A stretch of DNA of 45,408 nucleotides, from positions 1-45,408 of the forward strand of contig JADKHG010000015.1 of assembly GCA_016721875.1 (NCBI GenBank), read 5' to 3'. Both the position numbers and the translations under genes were made by a program. Below the pieces are notes generated by a model. The model made no database searches. It was not told where the DNA came from and saw only the letters and a program-made list of their open reading frames with translations. The DNA comes from Sphingomonadales bacterium. GTDB taxonomy: Bacteria; Pseudomonadota; Alphaproteobacteria; Sphingomonadales; Sphingomonadaceae. Below are positions 29,245 through 37,015 of the stretch, piece after piece (position 1 is the stretch's first letter; each line of letters begins with the position of its first letter).

Positions 29245-29429
29245 TCCTTCGCCCGCCATCACCCTGCAAAGAAATCTGCAAGCTGGACGCTAGTTCCAGC
29301 GTCTGCACCGGCTGCGGTCGCACACTTGGCGAGATCGCCGAATGGGGGAGCGCGACCGCCAGCCGCCAGCATGAAATAGTCCGGCGATCTTCGGCCCGCA
29401 TGGGAAGCAGCGCTTCACATCCAGCCTGA
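29241..29429 (+). CDS. DUF1289 protein, Cys-rich
   Basis: 62 residues with the DUF1289 pattern SPCKEICKLD and VCTGCGRTLGEIAEW: four cysteines spaced as in a small metal- or cluster-binding domain. Family function is unknown. It lies directly before the oriT-like repeat, and it may be cotranscribed with the DUF4238 gene. Confidence 0.8.
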   Translation: MILRPPSPCKEICKLDASSSVCTGCGRTLGEIAEWGSATASRQHEIVRRSSARMGSSASHPA

Positions 29430-29434
29430 AACCT

Positions 29435-29545
29435 CAAACCCCCAAGCGCACCCAAAGCCCCTTATTGTCAGAAGTAGAAAGCCGCTTTGGGTGCGCTTGT
29501 CTTAGGGGGTTTGTCTGATTTGTCTTTAATGCAGGATATGCCTAG
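29435..29545 (-). other. oriT: Origin of transfer candidate (oriT)
   Basis: CAAACCCCC plus AAGCGCACCCAAAGC (29435-29458) is mirrored by GCTTTGGGTGCGCTT (29484-29498) and GGGGGTTTG (29505-29513), a 24-bp two-part inverted repeat. Eighteen bases on, the minus strand reads CATATCCTGC (around 29531-29540), matching the IncP-type nick consensus YATCCTG|Y; the nick would fall between 29531 and 29532. A MobC-like gene and a MOBP-type relaxase gene follow. Repeat, nick consensus and relaxase type agree, so oriT is a strong inference. Confidence 0.75.
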
Positions 29546-29596
29546 CGGCGCGTGTTGTCTTACATTGCCCCTGTTTCACTGACACGGGCATGATTG

Positions 29597-30151
29597 ATGG
29601 CGACAAATCCACTACCGAACACCGCGACGCTCACCATTCGGCTCGACGCCGATGCGCTCGCGGCGTTCGACAGCTTCGCGGTCGGTCGTGGCGGACGAAG
29701 CGCATTGTTGCGGCAGATGATCGAACAGACGGTGCGGGAGATCGCAGATCGTCCCTTCATTGACCGTCCCGATGGAGTCGCGCGCAATCGTGTTTCGCTG
29801 CGATTTACCGATGTCGAGATCGCCGTGATCGAGGTTCGGGCGGCGCAGCGTTCGACCGATCGCGCAGGGTGGATCAAGGCATTGGTGCGCCGCCACCTCG
29901 CGTTGAAATCGCGGGTCGATGACGGACTGCTGGCCGAACTTGCGCCGATCAGAATGCAGTTGCTGCGTATTGGCCGCAATCTCAATCAGGCGATGAAGGC
30001 CGCCAATGCGTCGATGCTCGAAACCGGCGACAAGCAGATCGAACCCGAGCTGCGACGGATCGCCGACATGCGGATGGAAATCTCCGAGCAGGTGACAGCC
30101 GTTGGCGATGCCATGCGCGGCGATGCGAGCTACTGGACCGTAGCGGATTGA
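29597..30151 (+). CDS. mobC: MobC-like relaxosome accessory protein
   Basis: 184 residues. The N-terminus (TLTIRLDADALAAFDSFAVG) looks like a ribbon-helix-helix DNA-binding unit. The second part has the MobC pattern LRIGRNLNQAMKAANAS. Such proteins bind oriT and help the relaxase open the strands. The start at 29597 is in front of a TTG alternative at 29594. The stop overlaps the start of the relaxase gene (TGATG), so the two are coupled. Confidence 0.85.
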   Translation: MATNPLPNTATLTIRLDADALAAFDSFAVGRGGRSALLRQMIEQTVREIADRPFIDRPDGVARNRVSLRFTDVEIAVIEVRAAQRSTDRAGWIKALVRRHLALKSRVDDGLLAELAPIRMQLLRIGRNLNQAMKAANASMLETGDKQIEPELRRIADMRMEISEQVTAVGDAMRGDASYWTVAD

Positions 30152-31204
30152 TGGGCTTGGAATCCGCCTTGTGGGAAGCAACCCGTCCGGCGTTTCGGGT
30201 GCGCTATATCCATGACCCGACCAGCACGCCGCGCGTTCCGCTCTATGCCAGTTACGGCTTTGCCACCGGCCCGACGGCGCGGGCCAAGCTGGCGCGGATT
30301 GTTCGCAAGGCACCCGAGGTCGTGGTCAAGGTCACGGGTCGGCAACGGGGTGGTGTCCACGTCAAAGCCCATCTTGAGTATATCGGGCGCAAGGGCGAAG
30401 TGGACATCGAAACCCGCGACGGCGAAATCCTGACAACCAAGGAAGACGTTGCCGACCGCGCGGCAGAGTGGAGCGACACCCTCCAATGGCGGTCGCGGCC
30501 TACGGTGTCGTCGGTGTCGCTGATCTTCTCGATGCCCGAAGGCACCGACCCCGACAAAGTGCTGGGAGCCGTCCGCGCGCTGGCCCATGCCGAGCTGAGC
30601 GACAATCACGATTATGTCCTGGCCCTCCATACCGATACGCCGCGCCCCCATGTTCATCTGACGGTGCAGGCCGAGGGGCTGGATCGCACACGGTTCAATC
30701 CCGCGACCGGTTCAACTCAATCGCTTCCGTGAACGCTTTGCCCGAGAGCTGCGAGCGCGGGGCGTAGCCGCCGAAGCAACGCCGAGACGAGCGCGAGGAC
30801 AAGGTATTGCAGGGTCGAGCATGGCGTTGGTCAAATTGCGGGCGCGGCTACGAACCGAAGGGAGCCGCCAGATCACCCAATCAGACCGCCGCACCAATGA
30901 GCAGGCCATCGCCGTCGCCAAGGGCGAGGATCAATTGCCGCCGTTCATCGCAGCCGGCACATTTCGCTGGCAAGAAATACGCCGTGCCTATGAGCAAACC
31001 GCCGATGCGCTGGACGCCACCGGGCAAGCCGACGACCGGGAGCTTGCCAAGGATGTTCGCACGTTCCTCGACAAGCATCAGGGTATGAATGCCACGCCCG
31101 AAGTTTTTGCGGCACACCATGCCCGGATAATCGCGGCTGACCAAAGCAAGACGGCTATGCCTGCACCTGATCGACCGCCCAAAAACCGAGGGCGCGAACG
31201 GTGA
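30151..31204 (+). CDS. MOBP-type relaxase, one frameshift
   Basis: About 351 residues. The relaxase domain is clear: VVVKVTGRQRGGVHVKAHLEYIGRKG and the metal-binding histidine motif HTDTPRPHVHLTV. Such enzymes nick oriT and stay covalently bound to the transferred strand. The catalytic Tyr is expected in the N-terminal 50 residues (RYIHDP or YASYGF). The frame changes near 30,706, where FNPRPVQLNRFRERFAREL resumes in another frame; the C-terminus after that (ALVKLRARLRTEGSRQITQS, ending NRGRER) is basic. No coupling protein or mating-pair genes are seen, so the element is mobilizable rather than self-transmissible. Confidence 0.85.
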
Positions 31205-31230
31205 GAGGATTAGGTGGCTCGCTGCTGGAT

Positions 31231-31980
31231 TTAGCTATGCCCGACCAGCATCCACACGGCCATCGCGATCATCATCAGGTTCTCGGTCAGCGAAATGAAG
31301 CCCAACGGCACATTGCTGTCACCACCGACACAGGCGCATTTGAGTTCGCGTTTGTCGATATATACCGCTTTGAACACCGACACAGCACCTATCGTGCCGA
31401 TAAACAGCGCAACCGGTATCGAAAGCCAGTTCAGCGCACCCGCGACCATCAACACACCTGCCAGACCTTCAGCAAAGGGATAGATCGTGCCATAGGGTAT
31501 CCATCGTTTGGCGAGCAGGTCGTAATTGAGAAACATCGTCGAGAATTTCTCAACATTTTGAAGTTTCAGCAGCGCCAATACGACCATCGAAAACGCAATG
31601 AACCATTCAGCGGCACGTATTGTCAAAAGCTGCCCAGTCACGGCGTAGCTGGCAGCCAGCGCCATCGCCGCTGTCATGCCGAACAGCACAACAACAGGCC
31701 GGTAGCTGGTCGCGCTGGGCTCGGCGACGGGCTTGCCGAAGAAGCGGCGCAGATCGTCATATCCGCCTATCCGCTCACCGCCGATAAATGTCTGCGGTGT
31801 GGTTTTGACCTCATGTTTGGCTTTGAATGCGTCGGTTTCTTCGCGCGTCGTCAGATGGTGATCCTCGACCTCATATCCCTGTCGGCGAAGCAGGTCTTTG
31901 GCCTTCAGTCCGTAGGGGCAGGTATGGTCGGGCATGACCATGCGATAAAGTGTTGCGGTGCGGGTGGGCTGGTTTGTCAT
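31231..31980 (-). CDS. Glutaredoxin-MauE fusion membrane protein
   Basis: 249 residues. The N-terminal 80 residues are glutaredoxin-like with the active site CPYG (Cys21), followed by TTPQTFIGGERIGG. The C-terminal part is a four-helix MauE/DoxX-like membrane domain with CACVGG near its end. Such fusions sit beside MerR regulators in metal-resistance islands and probably pass reducing power across the membrane or keep thiols reduced. I chose the ATG at 31980, since upstream codons (RHYYPKEENI) cover the promoter. The promoter has the MerR-type long spacer (separate entry). Confidence 0.85.
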   Translation of the reverse strand: MTNQPTRTATLYRMVMPDHTCPYGLKAKDLLRRQGYEVEDHHLTTREETDAFKAKHEVKTTPQTFIGGERIGGYDDLRRFFGKPVAEPSATSYRPVVVLFGMTAAMALAASYAVTGQLLTIRAAEWFIAFSMVVLALLKLQNVEKFSTMFLNYDLLAKRWIPYGTIYPFAEGLAGVLMVAGALNWLSIPVALFIGTIGAVSVFKAVYIDKRELKCACVGGDSNVPLGFISLTENLMMIAMAVWMLVGHS

Positions 31981-32016
31981 GATGTTTTCTTCTTTCGGAT
32001 AATAGTGTCGCACCCT

Positions 32017-32047
32017 ATATAGCTTCCGTACTGTAGTACGGAGTCAA
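32017..32047 (-). promoter_or_regulatory. MerR-type promoter and operator
   Basis: On the minus strand -35 is TTGACT (32042-32047) and -10 is CTATAT (32017-32022), 19 bases apart. Between them lies the perfect dyad TCCGTACT-GT-AGTACGGA (32025-32042). A 19-base spacer with a central dyad is the hallmark of MerR-activated promoters, and the dyad matches the classical mer operator core. It drives the glutaredoxin-MauE gene and overlaps the 5' end of merR. Confidence 0.88.
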
Positions 32048-32050
32048 GCG

Positions 32051-32464
32051 ATGAACGACATGACAATTGGGCGGCTGGCACAAACAGGCGGTGTGGGCGT
32101 GGAAACCGTGCGCTTTTATCAGCGGCGCGGGCTGTTGGCGGTGCCACCCCGAAACGGATCTGGCATCAATGGCGGCATCCGCCGCTACGGCCCAGACGAG
32201 ACGCAGCGGCTTCGCTTTATCAAAGCAGCGCAGAGTGCGGGCTTCTCGCTTGAAGAGATCAAGCGGTTGCTCGACCTTGATGCGAGCGCTGACCGGGCGC
32301 AGGTGCGTGTGTTGGCGCGCGAGCGGATATCGGCCCTCGATAAGCGCATCGCTGAATTGCAAAGCGCAAGAAAAGCACTGTCGCATCTTGCCGACGCATG
32401 TTCGGCGGGCAACGAAGGCCCATGCCCGATCATCGCTTCGTTTGAAGCCGTCGCCGCACGCTAA
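32051..32464 (+). CDS. merR: MerR-family metal regulator
   Basis: 137 residues. The N-terminal winged helix (MTIGRLAQTGGVGVETVRFY) and the RGLLAVPPR wing are classic. In the C-terminal metal site, Cys117 and Cys125 are present (ADACSAGNEGPCP) but the residue at position 82, the third Cys of mercury-type MerR, is Arg. So it probably does not sense Hg(II) in the usual three-cysteine way; another metal or redox cue is possible. GGAG lies seven bases before the ATG, inside the operator, so it should repress itself. It is divergent from its probable target. Confidence 0.9.
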   Translation: MNDMTIGRLAQTGGVGVETVRFYQRRGLLAVPPRNGSGINGGIRRYGPDETQRLRFIKAAQSAGFSLEEIKRLLDLDASADRAQVRVLARERISALDKRIAELQSARKALSHLADACSAGNEGPCPIIASFEAVAAR

Positions 32465-32472
32465 TTGCCAGA

Positions 32473-33312
32473 TCATTGCACCGGATCAAGCGTGCCGAGC
32501 CATGCAACGATTGCCAGCACAGCGATACCAAGGATGAGTTCTGCACCGAGGCTGGTTCGGACAGCACCCAGCGAGGGCGATGTAATCATTCGGGGCGTGA
32601 GCCAAAAGCGGTTCGCGGCGGCAGCGGCAAGCATGGCTGCGAACAAACCGATTTTCGTCACCAATAGGCGTCCATAGGTCGTTTCCAGAAGCGTTGGCAG
32701 CGCATTCGATCCAACGATGAAAAGCGTATTGGCGATCCCGGTTGCGAGTAGCACTGCGACAAAGACAGTGCCGACACCCGCAAACCGTTCAAGGCTGACA
32801 GCCAGATCATGGGATGACTCTTTTGATAGAGCCGCGGCCCACAGAAACGCCGCGAGCGCGCCGATCCAGCCAAGCCCGGCAAGCAAATGCAAGGCATTGC
32901 CGGAGAGATGGAGCCAGCCAAGTGCATCATCTGTCATTGCGCCGTGGCCGTTCCACGACAGCGACACGACGGCAATGACGGCAAACAGGATGGTATAGAA
33001 GCGCTTCGCGCTGGTCAAGGCCAAGACAGCCACCGCCAGCAGCGCCGCAAGCCTCGCAATCGCCGCCCACCCCATCGCCGTTTCGGTCAGCAACATTTGC
33101 AGCATGGGTATGTCGAAAAATGCCGCGCGATCAGAAAATGAGGCAGCAAGCCTAAGCATCGTCACGGTGGTCAACACTATACCAACTGCTGCAAAGACTG
33201 CCGTCGCCAAACGCACTTGCCGCGTCCAGGACGCTACAAACAGCAACATGCCGAGCATCAATACGCTGTCGAGGTAAACCAGCAGGCGAAGAGCAATGCC
33301 TGCCGGTTCCAT
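32473..33312 (-). CDS. copD: Copper resistance membrane protein CopD
   Basis: 279 residues with about eight membrane segments. The pattern GWLHLSGNALHLLAGLGWIGALAAF with two histidines in the membrane is typical of CopD, which works with CopC to move or bind copper. It lies one base after copC on the same strand, as in many copCD operons, and converges on merR. Confidence 0.9.
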   Translation of the reverse strand: MEPAGIALRLLVYLDSVLMLGMLLFVASWTRQVRLATAVFAAVGIVLTTVTMLRLAASFSDRAAFFDIPMLQMLLTETAMGWAAIARLAALLAVAVLALTSAKRFYTILFAVIAVVSLSWNGHGAMTDDALGWLHLSGNALHLLAGLGWIGALAAFLWAAALSKESSHDLAVSLERFAGVGTVFVAVLLATGIANTLFIVGSNALPTLLETTYGRLLVTKIGLFAAMLAAAAANRFWLTPRMITSPSLGAVRTSLGAELILGIAVLAIVAWLGTLDPVQ

Positions 33313-33313
33313 C

Positions 33314-33778
33314 TTACTTGACCGTAAAGCTGTAGTTGCCTGTCATCTTGTGCATGTCGGCCCCGGCAGCGGTCCAAACGACCTTGTATTTGCCAGCGGA
33401 TAGCGCGCGTTTCGGCAGAAGCGTTACGGACTTTCCGTCCTTACCGAGCTGCGATGTGGCGGCAATTTTCATTGGCGCATGGTCAGCCATAGCGCCATGA
33501 TCCATTTTTCCGCCCGCCATCTTGCTATGGTCCATCTTGCTGTGATCCATGCCGCCGTCATGCGACATGCCCTTGGCCATTCCAGTCATAAACAGCTCGA
33601 CCTTCACAGTAGGACCAGTCAATTTCTCGTTGAACGTCAGGGTAATCTTTGCCGGTTTGGCGACCGTCGCATTCACCGCAGGCGTCGATGATACCAGTTT
33701 TGCATGGGCAAACACCGCAGCAGGCGTGGCCACCAGCGCGGTTGCAACGAAAAGCGACATGATATTGAGCTTTGCCAT
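33314..33778 (-). CDS. copC: Periplasmic copper-binding CopC, with a Met/His-rich insert
   Basis: 154 residues with a signal peptide ending at VFA|HAKLVSS, so mature His1 is the usual Cu(II) ligand. After TGPTVKVELF comes an insert of about 40 residues rich in Met, His and Asp (GMDHSKMDHSKM, GGKMDHGAM), probably binding Cu(I). The C-terminal LSAGKYKVVWTAAGADMHKMTG is standard. I take the ATG at 33778; a preceding AAGGAGT is the ribosome-binding site, and an upstream ATG at 33865 would extend into the promoter. Confidence 0.92.
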   Translation of the reverse strand: MAKLNIMSLFVATALVATPAAVFAHAKLVSSTPAVNATVAKPAKITLTFNEKLTGPTVKVELFMTGMAKGMSHDGGMDHSKMDHSKMAGGKMDHGAMADHAPMKIAATSQLGKDGKSVTLLPKRALSAGKYKVVWTAAGADMHKMTGNYSFTVK

Positions 33779-33899
33779 TATTCTAACTCCTTGAGTGACA
33801 GGTTCACAGCATTTACGCATGTCAGAGACCTCCCCCTCAAAATCATTTTGTGAGGGGTGATGCACATTGCTGCGTAGTGATGGCGTAAGGAGTAGAATA
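33779..33899. promoter_or_regulatory. Divergent copC / sigma-module control region
   Basis: The two start regions are near mirror images: AAGGAGTTAGAATAATGG leftward (copC) and AAGGAGTAGAATAATGG rightward. In between, CCCCTCA (33833-33839) and TGAGGGG (33851-33857) form a dyad with an AT-rich centre, a candidate operator or promoter element for a shared regulator. Confidence 0.5.
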
Positions 33900-34178
33900 A
33901 TGGCTTTGGATGCAACATTACTGGCAGGGCTGCGCGACCTTCCTGTCCCCGATAGTCTAACGTCGCTCGACGATGCCGTAATGAATGCGCTGCAAGAACG
34001 TCAGCAAATGGGTTCTGTGTCGCGCGCTGCGGTCGGTGCTTGCGGTGCGCTTGCTCTCGGAATCGGGCTTGCTAGCGGCGCATTGACCGCTGGCCCTGCG
34101 ATAGCGGGTGAAGCGCCGCTATCGCTGACATCGGCCTCCGCACTTGCCCCCTCCAGCCTGTTGGATAGCAGTCAATGA
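33900..34178 (+). CDS. CnrY-like membrane anti-sigma factor
   Basis: 92 residues. The first half (LAGLRDLPVPDSLTSLDDAV) would be cytosolic and amphipathic, followed by one membrane span (AAVGACGALALGIGLASGAL) and a short periplasmic tail. Size, topology and position before a CnrX-like sensor and an ECF sigma gene match CnrY of cnrYXH. It should hold the sigma factor at the membrane until the sensor signals. Sequence similarity itself is too weak to judge by eye, so the assignment rests on context. Confidence 0.65.
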   Translation: MALDATLLAGLRDLPVPDSLTSLDDAVMNALQERQQMGSVSRAAVGACGALALGIGLASGALTAGPAIAGEAPLSLTSASALAPSSLLDSSQ

Positions 34179-34615
34179 CACGCGGGCGCTGGCTGCTGCT
34201 GATTGCCGTTGTTGCCTTTCTCGCTTCACTTTGCGGCGTTTTGGCGGCCCGGCATGTATTTGTGGCCGAGCGCCCAAGCGACACCGAAGTTCACAAACTG
34301 CTGCATGAACAGCTCAAACTGTCGCCTGAACAGCATTCAAAGATTGAAGCGCTGGAAAAGCAGCACGCGATCCGTAAACGCGCAATGGAACTGGAGATGC
34401 GCGCTGCCAACGCACGGCTTGCCGCTGCGATTGAAGCCGAGCATGGCTATGGCACCCAAGTAACAGCGGCTGTCGATCATATCCATCACGTCATGGGCGA
34501 GATGCAGAAGGAGACGCTCCAACATCTGTTTGCGATGCGCGGTGCGCTGACAACTGAGCAAGCGCGGACATTTGATGCAACTGTCACAAAGGCGCTGACC
34601 GGCGAAGTTAAGTGA
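34175..34615 (+). CDS. CnrX/ZraP-like periplasmic metal sensor
   Basis: 146 residues: an N-terminal membrane anchor and a helical hairpin. His40, His44, Glu61, His117 and Met121 keep exactly the spacing of the Ni/Co ligands His42, His46, Glu63, His119 and Met123 of CnrX from Cupriavidus metallidurans (numbering from memory). This argues for metal sensing through the same site. The start overlaps the anti-sigma gene by four bases, and its stop overlaps the GTG of the sigma gene. The likely role is to release the sigma factor when metal binds. Confidence 0.82.
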   Translation: MTRGRWLLLIAVVAFLASLCGVLAARHVFVAERPSDTEVHKLLHEQLKLSPEQHSKIEALEKQHAIRKRAMELEMRAANARLAAAIEAEHGYGTQVTAAVDHIHHVMGEMQKETLQHLFAMRGALTTEQARTFDATVTKALTGEVK

Positions 34616-35178
34616 ATTCTGCCTCTGCTGAAATGTCAGATGGGGAGCTTGCTCGGCTCGCGCTGGCAGGCCGGGAGGACGGCTATCGCCGCCTTCTTGA
34701 ACGGCACCGCGATGCGGTTTTCCGGCTCGTGCGCAGCCTTGTCGGTGACAGTGACGCCGCACTCGACATTACGCAGGAAGCCTTTGTTTCCGGGTTTGCA
34801 GCGCTTAAACGCTATGACCCTGAGCGCCCGTTTCGGGCATGGATGTCGCGCATCGCGGTCAACAAGGCGCGAGATTGGGCGCGGCGGCGTAAAGTACGCA
34901 GCTTCTTCAGTCGTGCTGTCGATATTGATGAAGCCATCACTGTTGCCGACGACGCGCCGATCTCTGACACCATCATTTTTCACCGCACCGAATTGGCGCG
35001 GGCGGTGAAAGCTATTGCCACACTCCCGCACAATTTGCGGGAAGTGCTGGTTTTGCGGACAATTGAAGATTTACCCGAAGCCGACACTGCGACGATCTTG
35101 GGTATCAGCGGCAAAGCGGTCGAAACGCGGCTTTACCGAGCCCGTAAACAACTCAATGAAATTTTAGGCGCATCGTGA
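34612..35178 (+). CDS. ECF sigma factor (CnrH-like)
   Basis: 188 residues with region 2 (DAALDITQEAFVSGFAAL, RPFRAWMSRIAVNKARDWAR) and region 4 (LPHNLREVLVLRTIEDLPEADTATILGISGKAVETRLYRAR). It starts with a GTG at 34612 overlapping the sensor gene stop. It is expected to transcribe the downstream copper genes and probably its own operon. The AEVA-type layout anti-sigma, sensor, sigma is that of cnrYXH. Confidence 0.9.
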   Translation: MNSASAEMSDGELARLALAGREDGYRRLLERHRDAVFRLVRSLVGDSDAALDITQEAFVSGFAALKRYDPERPFRAWMSRIAVNKARDWARRRKVRSFFSRAVDIDEAITVADDAPISDTIIFHRTELARAVKAIATLPHNLREVLVLRTIEDLPEADTATILGISGKAVETRLYRARKQLNEILGAS

Positions 35179-35209
35179 GGGGCATGGCCTGTGGGTGCGT
35201 AGGGACATT

Positions 35210-37015
35210 ATGACCATCACATCAGTGCCATTCGGCGACACGCCACTTAACCGTCGATCCCTGCTGAAAGCCGCCACCATCACGGGTGGCGCGGTTGCGT
35301 TGGGTGATTTGTTTCCAGCCTGGGCCAAGAGCGGGTCACACGGCCTGCACAGCCTCGCTGGACAATCCGGCGTTGTCTCGGGCGACACCATCGAACTCAG
35401 CGTTGGTCAGTCGGCCTTCAAGCTCGGCAAGAAAACCGGTCACGCTTACACCGTCAACGGCACTCTGCCGGGACCGCTGGTGAGGCTGCGTGAGGGCCAG
35501 AATGTAAAGCTAATCGTCCGCAACACATTGCAGGAAGATACGTCAGTTCATTGGCACGGCATGTTACTGCCATTCCAGATGGACGGCGTTCCCGGCATCA
35601 GCTTCCCTGGTATCGGGCCGGGCGAGAGTTTCACCTACGAATTTCCGATGCGACAGCATGGCACCTATTGGTATCACAGCCACAGCCACATGCAGGAAGC
35701 GATGGGCATGTATGGCGCGCTGATCGTCGATCCTGCGGGCGCAGACCCGATCAAATATGACCGCGAGCATATCCTCGTTTTGTCCGACTGGAGCTTCGCC
35801 CACGCGCACACCAACTTCACCAAGCAAAAGCAGAAGGCCGGCTATTTCAATAAGCGCAAACAGACGATGGCCGGCTTGCTGAAAGGCAAGGACCAGCCTT
35901 TGTCCGAGCGCGTCATGTGGGGCCAGATGTTGATGGACCCGACCGACATCGCCGATGTGACGGGCGCTTATTACCATTATCTCATCAACGGCCATGATAG
36001 CATGGGCAACTGGACCGGCATTTTCAAACCCGGCGAGCGCGTTCGGCTGCGGATAATCAATGCCGCCGCGATGAGCAATTTCAACATTCGTGTTCCCGGC
36101 CTGCCGATGACGATCGTTGCGGCCGACGGCCTGCCGCTGACGCCTGTTGAAACTGACGAGTTCCAGGTCGCGGTCGCCGAGACGTGGGACGTGATTATCG
36201 AGCCGAAGGAAGCCACAGCCTACGCCTTCATTGCCGAAGCCATCGACCGCTCCGGCCAGTGCCGTGCGACGCTGGCCCCACAAATGGGGATGACAGCCCC
36301 GATCCCCGCACTGCGCGAGCGTCCGCTGCTGACCATGAAAGATATGGGCATGGATCATGGCGGCGGTGGCGGTGACATGGCGGGTATGGACCATAGCAAT
36401 ATGACCCCTGAAGAAATGGCCGCAATGGATGGCGCGATGGGCAAAATGGATCACGGCTCCATGAACATGCGTGACCCTTCGGTTGCGCCGCAGGTGAAGA
36501 TGGGACCGGGTGTGGCCAGCCTTGCGCCGATGCCGATGGTCCGCAATGCGGCGCGCCCGACAGGGCTTGAGAAAGTTCCCCACCGCGTGCTGACATTAAG
36601 CCAGTTGCGCGCGCTTGAACCCAATCCTGACCAGCGCAAGCCGTCGCGCGAAATCGACGTCCACCTGACCGCCAATATGGAACGCTATATGTGGTCGATG
36701 GACGGCGAGTCTTATACCGACAAGACCGAACCGCTGCCCTTCCGACACAATGAGCGTGTGCGGGTGAACCTCATCAACCACACGATGATGCCGCACCCCA
36801 TCCATTTGCACGGTCATTTCTTTGAGGTCGTGAACGGACAGAAGGGTCAATATCCGCGCAAGAATGTCGTAAATGTCTTGCCGGGTGCCAAAGTGACGTT
36901 CGATTTTACGGCAGACGCAATAGGCGACTGGGCGTTTCACTGTCACATGCTGATGCACATGCACGCTGGGATGTTTCGCGTCGTCACTGTGCGGCATGAG
37001 GAGGGCGGCGAATGA
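35210..37015 (+). CDS. copA: Multicopper oxidase CopA (periplasmic)
   Basis: 601 residues. A Tat signal (NRRSLLKAATITGGAVA, residues 14-30) exports the folded enzyme. Copper ligands are clear: HWHG (114-117), HSHSH (156-160), HPIHLHGH and HCHMLMHMHAGM near the C-terminus (type 1 and trinuclear sites). A Met/His-rich stretch (about 385-425; GMDHGGGGGDMAGMDHSNM) may bind extra Cu(I). It oxidises Cu(I) to the less toxic Cu(II). The ATG at 35210 is preferred over the GTG at 35195 because it puts the Tat motif near the N-terminus and has AGGGA upstream. Confidence 0.95.
   Translation: MTITSVPFGDTPLNRRSLLKAATITGGAVALGDLFPAWAKSGSHGLHSLAGQSGVVSGDTIELSVGQSAFKLGKKTGHAYTVNGTLPGPLVRLREGQNVKLIVRNTLQEDTSVHWHGMLLPFQMDGVPGISFPGIGPGESFTYEFPMRQHGTYWYHSHSHMQEAMGMYGALIVDPAGADPIKYDREHILVLSDWSFAHAHTNFTKQKQKAGYFNKRKQTMAGLLKGKDQPLSERVMWGQMLMDPTDIADVTGAYYHYLINGHDSMGNWTGIFKPGERVRLRIINAAAMSNFNIRVPGLPMTIVAADGLPLTPVETDEFQVAVAETWDVIIEPKEATAYAFIAEAIDRSGQCRATLAPQMGMTAPIPALRERPLLTMKDMGMDHGGGGGDMAGMDHSNMTPEEMAAMDGAMGKMDHGSMNMRDPSVAPQVKMGPGVASLAPMPMVRNAARPTGLEKVPHRVLTLSQLRALEPNPDQRKPSREIDVHLTANMERYMWSMDGESYTDKTEPLPFRHNERVRVNLINHTMMPHPIHLHGHFFEVVNGQKGQYPRKNVVNVLPGAKVTFDFTADAIGDWAFHCHMLMHMHAGMFRVVTVRHEEGGE

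Noticed and set aside
35564..36583. A 339-codon minus-strand frame inside copA
   Set aside because: copA on the plus strand has all copper ligands; the His-rich minus frame mirrors its ATG/CAT content.
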